Part shown: positions 25,598-33,650 of the stretch, piece by piece
How positions within the stretch are numbered: position 1 is the first letter of the stretch
How the letters are laid out: every line of letters begins with the position of its first letter
DNA from: Mucidula mucida
Lineage: Eukaryota > Basidiomycota > Agaricomycetes > Agaricales > Physalacriaceae
Assembly (NCBI GenBank): GCA_015501055.1
Contig: JADNYV010000016.1
Coordinates: 310,001-374,000, forward strand
DNA length: 64,000 nucleotides
Direction of reading: 5' to 3'
Made by a program: the position numbers and the translations under genes
The notes under the pieces: generated by a model
Seen by the model: the letters and a program-made list of their open reading frames with translations, nothing else
Told to the model about the DNA's origin: nothing
The model's database searches: none

Positions 25598-26042
25598 CTA
25601 CGCCGCGGCTAAGCACATGTTGTAAATGTCAACGGAGAACGCACTATTTATTATTTTTAGCTTTCTTGGTGTTCGTCTTTCTCGAACGTCTAGTCCTCTT
25701 CCTCTTTTTCTTCTCTGGGTCGGTGTCGGTGTCGGGAGCGCGCCCCTTAACTTAGTCCCGCCGCCTTTGAGGGTCTCTGTGATGATAGGACTTGCCGCGG
25801 GTCTGAATTTGAACTCATCGGAGTACCTGTGAGCGAATATGCAGCTATGTGCACACCAGACGGACCTGCACTTACCGTTTCGCGTAGACGACCTTGTTTT
25901 GCCTTTCCAGTGACTTTGATTTGAGTCGCGAGTAGACAATTGCCAAGGCCAGACCGACGAAAATGAATAAAATGGTACGCTTGAACGGTGAATAACTCGC
26001 TCTGCGTGGCCGTTCCTCTTCCTCACGCGCACTGTCAGTCAT
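25598..26042 (-). CDS. Small single-span membrane protein, unknown function
   Basis: Two exons. MTDSAREEEERPRR is followed by one hydrophobic helix (TILFIFVGLALAIVYSRL), a basic stretch KSKSLERQNKVVYAKR, an intron (about 25.83-25.88 kb), then YSDEFKFRPAASPIITETL and a very basic tail. Not recognised. In the reading that stays open, the tail runs to a stop at 25598. Another frame over the same bases ends in a more typical Lys/Arg-rich tail, so a further small intron is possible. An N-terminal anchor with a positive C-terminal region suggests an ER or mitochondrial membrane protein (inference). It is transcribed divergently from the sterol dehydrogenase gene, with 457 bp between the starts. Confidence 0.55.
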
Positions 26043-26499
26043 GGCAATTTGAGAAATGGAGACAGTGATGGGATGCAAATGATCTGCCACGTGTCGATGC
26101 AATAAACTTTGCTGATCCACAAAGGTTGAGCAGAAACCTCAGGATTTCGTTTATCCATTGAACAATTCACTTGCGCAAGGCACAACCTATGTAGTCGACG
26201 TTGTGCGGAAGCAACAAATTCTGACAAGCTTAAATGCCACCAAGACGCCGCTACAAATCTTGGCTTGAAGTTGTCTCCACGACTCGAATCAAGATGCCAC
26301 TTCGACGCGTAGGTCCTACCTGCGATGTCGACCCATGTCAAACTTGAATCTGATTCTCTGCACAGATATCATACGTGACAGCTCCCAATCACGTGTGTCG
26401 CGTTTAGGTGAACGGCGCGGAGCGGCCCATATTAGGCAAGTCATTCGACCCTCATTCAGGTTTTGCATCCAGCCCTACATTCTCTTGCCCTCCTCCATC
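26043..26499. other. Divergent intergenic promoter region
   Basis: 457 bp shared by a minus-strand membrane protein gene and the plus-strand sterol dehydrogenase gene. A pyrimidine-rich tract with TCCTCCATC precedes the plus-strand start. No other gene seen. Confidence 0.5.
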
Positions 26500-28042
26500 A
26501 TGGCTGGTACACAGAAGGACGTCTATCTTGTTATTGGCGGCAGCGGTTTCTTGGGCCGCCACATTGTCCAACAACTTCTGGCTCGCGGGGATAACGTCTC
26601 TGTCTTCGACATCGTCCAACGGTACGACGACGTGCCTTTTTTCTCTGGGGACATCAGCGAAAAAGAGCAGGTCGCTGCAGTACTTAGACGGGTGCGCCAT
26701 CCCCTCCAAGAGTTCTGATTATTGCTCATTTTGACTTGATGAACAGTGTGGTACGACGTGCATCATTCACACTGCGTCTCCGCCACATGGTCTCAAGGAC
26801 CCATCATTATACTGGAAAGTCAATGTCGACGGCACAAAGGCAGTCATTGCCGCTGCACAAGAAACCGGTGTGACAAAGCTTGTATACACCAGCTCAGCGG
26901 GCGTCGTATTCTCTGGCTCGGATGTGATCGACTGTGACGAGCGTGTGCCTATGCCTGAAAAGCCGTTCGATGTCTACAACGACTCCAAGGCACACGGAGA
27001 GGCCGCTGTCCTTGCAGCCAATGGCAAAGAGGGCCTCTTGACTATTGCGCTGCGACCAGCAGGTATTTTCGGGTATGTAAATTAGCAATGTCGACCCATT
27101 TTGACCTCACGCGGAAAAACAGACCTGGTGATCGTCAAATGATGGCCGGCATGTATGAGGTGTACCAAAAGGGCCAAACTCACTTCCAGATTGGCGACAA
27201 CAATAATCTTTTCGATCTTACCTACGTCGAAAACGCTGCGTACGCTCACTTACTGGCGGCCGACAAGCTCGCACAACCACCACCGGCGCCTCCTGTTAGT
27301 CAACTCCCGGACAAGGATGACTATGACATGAAGAACCTTCCCCCACTCACCGACGCCGAACAGGCAATAATTGGCTACCCCCTTCCCCCCATCCAACTCA
27401 CAATCAAGCCAAGACGCGTACCTACCTCGGCAGCGCGTCCGCTAGGACCGTACCTGACACCCCCTCCTAATGCAGAAAAGCTCGAAGCAGCATTCAGAGC
27501 CGCTGAGTCCCTGGATGGCGCCACTTCGCGTCCTATCGTACGGACCCGTTTCGATGCCATGTCGGAGTACGGTGTCGCGCGCTCAAAACTCTTTAATCCT
27601 GAACAATCGCCTCTCGCCGTCGCAGGTCAGGCATTCTTCATTAGTAACGGAGAGCCCATATACTTTTGGGATCTCGCGCGGTACATATGGTATCAGCTTG
27701 ATACTATATTCCCTGGGCAAAGGAAAGAGAAGAAGCCGTTCGTGTTGCCGACAAGCATAGGCATGGTGGCCGCCCAGCTGTTGGAAGTGATTGGGTGGAT
27801 TACCGGTCGACCAGCGGCTTTAACCAAGTTCAGGGTGACCTTCAGTGTCGTAAACCGATGGCAGAATATCGAAAAGGCACGGAGGGTGCTAGGATATGAG
27901 CCACAGGTAAGTGCTGAGGATGGCATCAAGAGAATGGTTCAGGTGAGATTTCATTACTCTGGATACCAAATCAATGAAACTCATGCTTTCTTAGTGGTTC
28001 GCGAATGAGGTTGCTTCCGGCTCTTACAAGGCAGCGCATTAG
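26500..28042 (+). CDS. ERG26: Sterol-4-alpha-carboxylate 3-dehydrogenase / 3-beta-HSD family (Erg26-like)
   Basis: Extended short-chain dehydrogenase. An N-terminal Rossmann motif VIGGSGFLGRHIVQQLLARG binds NAD(P). The substrate-side segments include CIIHTASPP, KLVYTSSAGVVFSG and the catalytic YNDSK (YxxxK), then ALRPAGIFG and the NLFDLTYVENAAYAHLLAAD segment typical of the 3-beta-HSD family. Erg26 oxidises and decarboxylates C-4 methylsterol carboxylates in ergosterol synthesis at the ER. A Pro-rich insertion of about 80-90 residues (from about 27.28 to 27.55 kb) splits the fold, and the C-terminal region (PTSIGMVAAQLLEVIGWITG) could sit at the membrane. The start is an ATG at 26500. Introns lie near 26.69-26.75, 27.07-27.12 and 27.94-27.99 kb. 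It ends SGSYKAAH. Confidence 0.9.
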
Positions 28043-28326
28043 GTGGAAGACATATATTTATACGCATACCTACGTACTTACATATCGACGTCAGTCCGTA
28101 ATACCTTTGATTTTTAACTACTTTGCGTACGTCCGACTATGTAAGTTTCTCCATATCATATAAGGCATGGATGTGCGCCACAGACATGGCATGATAATAC
28201 AGTCTAGTGTGATAATGAGTTAATACAAATGATGAAATGTGGCAGTGATAATGAGGGGATGTAACATAGAGGAATAAACGTTGAGAAACCTTGCGAGAAA
28301 CAGAGCAGACTAAATCTTGCGCCCAT

Positions 28327-29097
28327 TCAGCCGCGAGTAACGGCAGATAGACTGCTCTTCTGATAGTACCGCGCTTCGTCGCATCGCCTGGTGCGCGCTC
28401 TGTGCTTGTTACCGCGCGTGAGCAGTGTTCTCGCCACATCTCCCTGTGGGTCTAGTGAACTAGGTTCCGCCGACGGAATGAGTATAGTCATTGGAGTTTC
28501 AGCGAACCGTACCACAGACGGTGTCTGAATCTGCGCCGTACCGGCTCCGGACCTAAAGCTCAGGTCGAGCAGCGGTAGACTGGGTACCTTGATAGGCGGC
28601 GGCACAGCCGATGCGCGGTACGTGGATTGAGAGGCTGGACAAGACAACGACGACGAGTGGCTCATAGAACGCAGCAGCGAGCGTGCGTCGTCGCTGTCGT
28701 CGTCCTCGAATGGATTGAATGATGATGCCGATCGTGGCGCAGGGAAAGGGCGCATCATGTACCTATCCGAGAACGATCCCTGGGCGTTCGGTGGTGGGGG
28801 GAGGACAGAAATGCGTGTCAGTTGAGCAGACAGTTCGAGTGGATTCAGCGGGTACCCGGTACGAGAAGGCGCACTTCGATATGAGTGGACCGCTCCCGGG
28901 GACCAGATGTTCCGATCTCCATTGGCCCTTGGAGAACCAGTAGCACGCGGAGGACTGTCCCATATAGGCGATGCGTTCCACGCAGAAGAATACAATTGAC
29001 GCGCAGAATGAGGAGATACGGGTGGAGAGGACGTCGTCTGTGGATAATACCATAGCGAGTTCTGAGAGCATAATGGAGGGAGGGTCATAGTCGACAT
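28327..29097 (-). CDS. Disordered Ser/Pro-rich protein, unknown
   Basis: Single open frame of 256 codons beginning MSTMTLPPLCSQNSLWYYPQ. It is rich in Ser, Pro, Arg and Ala, with an acidic patch (NPFEDDDSDDARSLLRSMS), a hydrophobic PIKVPSLPLLDLSFRSG and a basic tail (KHRARTRRCDEARYYQKSS). No domain recognised. Composition is that of an intrinsically disordered regulatory protein. The last ~25 residues have a different, more basic composition, and an intron there is possible. The start is an ATG at 29097. It converges with the sterol dehydrogenase gene, with under 300 bp between stops. Confidence 0.6.
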   Translation of the reverse strand: MSTMTLPPLCSQNSLWYYPQTTSSPPVSPHSARQLYSSAWNASPIWDSPPRATGSPRANGDRNIWSPGAVHSYRSAPSRTGYPLNPLELSAQLTRISVLPPPPNAQGSFSDRYMMRPFPAPRSASSFNPFEDDDSDDARSLLRSMSHSSSLSCPASQSTYRASAVPPPIKVPSLPLLDLSFRSGAGTAQIQTPSVVRFAETPMTILIPSAEPSSLDPQGDVARTLLTRGNKHRARTRRCDEARYYQKSSLSAVTRG

Positions 29098-29885
29098 AAT
29101 GGCATCTGGGCGGGGGGAAGAAACGAGGACAAGTACAAGACTCTCGGAGCCTGGAGGGCTTATTATATCGAGATTCCGACCCTTTTCCTTCCGAGATCGA
29201 GAACAATGAGCTCACAACAAAGTTGCCTCGAACGGGCGAAAAGGAGTACCCGGCTTGTTCGAAGCACACCGTACAATAGCCAGTCACCAATAGGCAAAGT
29301 CAGTTCTCCGTGATGCTATCAAATGATGCAGCAGGGGCTTTCAAGTACTTCAACGGGATTTTAGGCTTTTAAGTAGTCCGCTGCTGGAAGCCCCTGTGGG
29401 CCCGCTGATACACCCATTAGAAAGAACGCGACGAACGGGCACATACCTAGTGGATCCTGGAAGGTTATCGAAGGAGGGGGAATCGTCGAGAAGACCATTG
29501 ATCGAGGACGTCAGCTATGAGGTTGAGGTGCAAGTTCTAACAGAGTATCCGTACTCTGAGATGAAAACTGCCTAGTTGGTCGATCCGAAAACCGGAATGG
29601 TGGCAATAACGGAGGGTTTTTTGTCTTCAAGAGCCTGAGGATACGTACGGCAATCTAGGGTAACAGAGGGGCATCTGGACACATGTCGTCCGAGACGGTC
29701 TTGACTCTTGTTGACGAGACACACCTCCGACAAACGCAACTGGGGAGTGTGGTCCATATACGCATCATGTGCAGTTCATTCGGTTATGTAGTATACTTTA
29801 ACAGCGACCGATTTTAGATATAAGCAGGTTCCTCCAGTTTAAACGTAAGGAATACGGACCATAGGTTAACCACTGTAGATGAACA
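29098..29885. other. Intergenic, nothing identified
   Basis: About 790 bp. Upstream region of the disordered-protein gene, then sequence with only a 61-codon minus-strand frame (29572-29757) without recognisable content. No repeat or RNA gene that I can support. Confidence 0.45.
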
Positions 29886-30310
29886 TCACCAGCCATTTCC
29901 TTCACTCGAGTTCACCCCTCTAACCTCTAGCATCTCGGTGATTGTATCGTCCATTACTTTGGGATCATCGTAACATTCTTCCGCGGTCCTACGAGGCTGA
30001 ATGAGTGCGATATTGAGCATACTATGTACATGCAAGCATCTCCGTTAGCCGAGCTAAGAAGAAAGGACAATAGGTAAACAGTGGCAGCAAGACACACTGT
30101 GCGCGTAACATACGCGTGACAGGTGCAAGCTTGGGAACGCGAAAGAGAAAAACACCTATGAGGGCCAATTCATTGAAGTCTGGGACCGACTTAGCTTGAT
30201 CGTTAGACTTGATATCCACGAGTGCACGTTGAAGACGCGAGAGGAATAGGACGAGTGTCGAGGCGTTCCAGTGGAACGGACCGCGTTCTGTGTGGTCACC
30301 AATCCAGCAC
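29886..30310 (-). CDS. Unresolved coding-like exons, C-terminal part of an unknown gene
   Basis: On the minus strand an open segment reads GDHTERGPFHWNASTL, then LVDIKSNDQAKSVPDFNELA and GVFLFRVPKLAPVTRML. An intron (about 30.03-30.10 kb) with good GT and AG signals joins it in frame to MLNIALIQPRRTAEECYDD, DTITEMLEV and a stop at 29886. The even composition and the in-frame splice suggest a true coding tail. I could not find a start codon or upstream exons, and I recognise no family. It may belong to the decayed hydrolase locus just upstream, or be the remnant of a different gene. Confidence 0.4.
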
Positions 30311-30599
30311 AGAGCTATTGAGGATTCTGAAGCAGGCTACAGGGTTCACAACTTGATGAAGGGACCATAGTCAAATAGTCTCCGACCGAGCTGCGTCAGT
30401 ATCCCGGCTCCGTTCTTGATTTGTCACGATGTTTGAACGCGTCAGATGAATTGGGTGCAGTCTAAGCGGGAAGCGAGGTGGAGCTACTTACCAAATCTAT
30501 GCGTGCCGAGCGCATAGTTCCCAAGCATACTCTACGGTGTATCGTTTATCTGACTCAAATTTGGATCTTCGAAAGGACGATGCAAAAAGGCGTTTTTCT

Positions 30600-30890
30600 C
30601 TGGAGGAATTTAAAGGCAAGAAGTCTCGGTTTATATATCTGCAGGGTATCGTCGAATAGCGTCGAGCCACGTTGACGAGGCAGTGATAACATGCATGACG
30701 CCGAATAACGCAGCAGACAATAGGATAGCAACAGCTTCTGAGAGGCATCATTCGACGGAGAAGACTTTTGACAGAGGAAACTTCGTCCAGAAACCCTCGC
30801 GAACATTCGCAGTGATTTCCTCCGGGTGCCGACAGCTGAATGTAGGCACCACCGTGGAAAGCGAGAAGGACCATCTTTCCTGGCTGGGAA
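30600..30890 (-). pseudogene. Decayed alpha/beta-hydrolase fragment
   Basis: Minus-strand relic of an Agaricomycete alpha/beta-hydrolase (esterase/lipase type). One frame gives PGKMVLLAFHGGAYIQLSA, with the HGG oxyanion motif and the family's QLSAHP-like context. The match to the family continues only in a different frame (HPEEITANV ... KVFSVE), where a TGA at 30748-30750 replaces the usual SVEYRLS step. The following helix and the PADI segment shift frame again and stop near 30633. The expected GDSAGG nucleophile elbow is not found. At least two frame changes and two stops argue for a pseudogene and not for introns. Confidence 0.5.
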
Positions 30891-32092
30891 CGGCAGACTA
30901 CCGAAAGGTGCTATCATGCTCTATTTGTGCTGTATCCAATATCCAGGGATCTGATGCGCCGACATCGTTTTACTTCGCCCCGTGTTTACTATCTCAATGA
31001 ATAGCCTCGCAGGGTAATGGAGGTATCGTAAATCCTTGCGTTCCTGGTTCGCTATATAGCAAAGGCGAGTAGTAATTGATCATCGGACGAAGAGGACGGC
31101 TTCCGAGTCGAATGGTTGGGAAGATTCGTGAAAGATCCTGACTTTGGAGCGACATATTGATGATCTATCAGTATGCGGGAGTGTAGCAGGATGCGATCAA
31201 TACTGCGAAGCCATGAGCACGGTTGTAGAAAAGTCGATTGAACCTGATTGAACCTTCTAGTAATCTGGTCCACGACAGAGTTAGGATGAATTCAGAATTG
31301 AATAGCCTGTCATGTGTTGACTGTGAGACGGAGAAGTAGTCCTGGGTATTGTGTCACAACCTAAGTAAGAATCAACAAAGAGCCAATGAGAGCAGGCACT
31401 GCTATCCGCGAACCTCGTACTTGAAGCGAGGTGGCTGTGCACGGGCTAGATATGGCGACGCGTGACCTGTGCGTGACTTGTCACTGTCAGCCACATACAG
31501 TTGACACGGGTCCTTTATTCAGTCGTCTCCCAACGGCCTCATTACTTTTAAAATGCGCTTGACTCAGCTTTTCCGGAATCTCGCATGGCGCGCTGGCTTG
31601 GAGACTTGTCTTGAATCTCAACGAGATTTTCACTCGACTATCAAAGCCGTCGAGAAATTATTGCAGTTTGTCGTAACTCATGGCAGGACATGAGCCCGCG
31701 AACATGTGAGGCGGACCCTTACCTATCGTTGACGTATCTTACATCAGGACAGGTCCTTCAGTTTACTATGGCTTACTCATTCTAGACATATGAAATGTCT
31801 ACAGGGATCGTTAGAATTGCCAGGAATAGCTGCCTACTAAGATTCTCAAAGTGACATTAAGAAGAGCTTCTTCTCCGAAAATTTCTTCCATTCCCTTTCC
31901 TCCCTGCTTATCGGTCTCTGAATTAGCCACAGGCTGACGGAATGTCCGTCTCAGCTTACGGACCAGCTACCTCCGTATCTCCGAGTGTAATTTCTGGCGA
32001 GTATTGTTGCTGTCTATCCATGCGTCTGGTTCGTCATGTCCTGGTAAAATCAATCCTTGTCGGAAGTGTCGCGTCCGGTGAGTCTTGAGACG
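30891..32092. other. Intergenic, nothing identified
   Basis: About 1.2 kb between the hydrolase relic and the terpene synthase gene. Several short minus-strand frames (such as 31052-31273) have no recognisable content. I see no further hydrolase segment, tRNA or repeat. Confidence 0.45.
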
Positions 32093-32100
32093 TATATATA
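32093..32100 (+). promoter_or_regulatory. TATA-like element upstream of the terpene synthase
   Basis: TATATATA about 60 bp before the ATG at 32158, a normal spacing for fungal TATA promoters. It suggests that the promoter side of this locus is intact. Confidence 0.45.
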
Positions 32101-32157
32101 GCTGTGAAACCAACTTGAAGTACTCAGAACAGCGGTTTCCTCTTCCATAGTTCGACA

Positions 32158-33305
32158 ATGGAACCACAAACAACTCCAGCAATTGTCGGTCCGGCGCCCG
32201 TTTCGTTGGGACATGGAAATGTCAGTCTCTCTCCGTGTCCCAGATACTTCAGCCTAATGATTTCTGCAGTCGCCTATCGGCAATGAAGAAGTCAAAGAGA
32301 TCAGAGACGTCTGCCTTGAACTCCTTACACATTTCAAGTGCACCTCCGACCCTAAGATCGGGGATGATCCCGCTCTTCGCGAACTCTGCTATCAGGAGGT
32401 CGTGTCGCGACTTGGAGGGTATCCTGTCGAGGATCCTTCAATGGGCTTCTTTTTCGCAACGGCTCTTCCTCGTGGAATCTATATGACGACCATAGCTTAC
32501 GGTCATGTAGAAGAGCCATACATGCGGATGTACATTGCCGTGTACACAGCGGTCCTCTACTACATCGAGGACATCTTTGGCAGCGAAGTGACGGGTCTTG
32601 CCAGTTTCCACAGCCAGTTCTGCTCTGCAGAATCTCATGGTGACGCGGTACTCGATTTCTTTGCCAGTTTTCTGCGCAGCACGTATGCGCACTTCGACTA
32701 TGTGGCTGCAAACTTCATCGTAACATGCACACTCAACTTTATTACGCTATGACTCTGGAACATCGTACGAAGGACCTAAAGGTCAGGCCTTAGTTCATCT
32801 TGCGACGAAGTCTAAAACCCCCACAGTTGCCGGTCTCTGCGAAGAGATATCCGAAATTCTCGCGTGGTTTCTCAGGAGCGGCGGAGGCATACGTAGTTTT
32901 CATATTTCCTCGTGAGGTCCCAGTGGTTTCCTACCTCCATGCTATGCCGGACCTGATGGTAGTCCTCAACGAAGTCAAGTAAGCATTGGAATATTCCTAG
33001 CGCTAGTCGCCGCTTACACCTCTAACAGTGATGTGCTCTCTTTCTACAAGGAAGAATTGCAAGGCGAAGAGACGAATTTGGTCTCCACCACCGCCTGCTG
33101 TTTCGGCTTGCGAAAGGATGTTGTCCTTCGTGACCTCTCTAACGAAATCATAGAGTCCGACACAAATGTATTGTCAATGCTGAAGGGAGACGCCATCGCC
33201 ATGAAAGCGTACAATGGCTTCACCGAGCGCTACGTTGCATTCCATAGGAGTCTTCCGCGGTATAGGTTGGATGAATTGTTTGCGCCAGCGGATGAATTGA
33301 ACTGA
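32158..33305 (+). pseudogene. Trichodiene-synthase-family (TRI5-like) sesquiterpene synthase, frame broken once
   Basis: Class I terpene cyclase of the TRI5 family, which cyclises farnesyl diphosphate; many Agaricomycete members make volatile sesquiterpenes. A 21-residue first exon, one intron, then the alpha-helical fold: EEVKEIRDVCLELL, FFFATALPRGIYM and VYTAVLYYIEDIF, where the metal-binding acid cluster is expected (Glu-Asp here). Later exons hold YPKFSRGFSGAAEAYVVFIF and the second metal motif NDVLSFYKEE (NSE type), ending RLDELFAPADELN. After NFIVTCTLNFI the frame hits a TGA near 32750, while the family-like continuation is open one base out of phase. No intron with usable GT and AG bridges the gap. 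It is therefore either a recent pseudogene, a sequencing error or an unusual splice. All other parts look well preserved. Confidence 0.72.
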
Positions 33306-33650
33306 AGTCGTGACTCTTACCGATATTAGATAGTACGAACTCGATTTGATTCCTATATACAAGCTACCTGCTGGAGTGGTTATGACAATACTACTGCTTT
33401 GCTTCCTCTGCTCAGGTTAAACATAATGAGGAATTGTGTTCAAAAGTATGCCGTCCATACTAGCGCGGACATTCTCACCCCCCAAAAGCAGCGAGTACAA
33501 GATGAGGTTTTATGAACTGAGTCTACAAAGCGGCGAAGGAGAGCCTCGAGCCCCTGTTCTCTGTGCTACATAGGTTAATGTGCAGCTCCGTAGAAAGAGT
33601 AAGTACAGCCTGAGTGAAGCCGAGAAGTTTGGCACGATCGAGATGCCCGA
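33306..33650. other. Intergenic and possible 5' exons of the next gene
   Basis: About 345 bp. An ATG at 33501 opens a short coding-like stretch (MRFYELSLQSGEGEPRAP), and a later stretch in another frame (KYSLSEAEKFGTIEMPEWLC) also looks coding. They could be upstream exons of the RNA-repair-like gene, but the only intron that joins them is about 30 bases, which is too short to trust. Confidence 0.35.
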
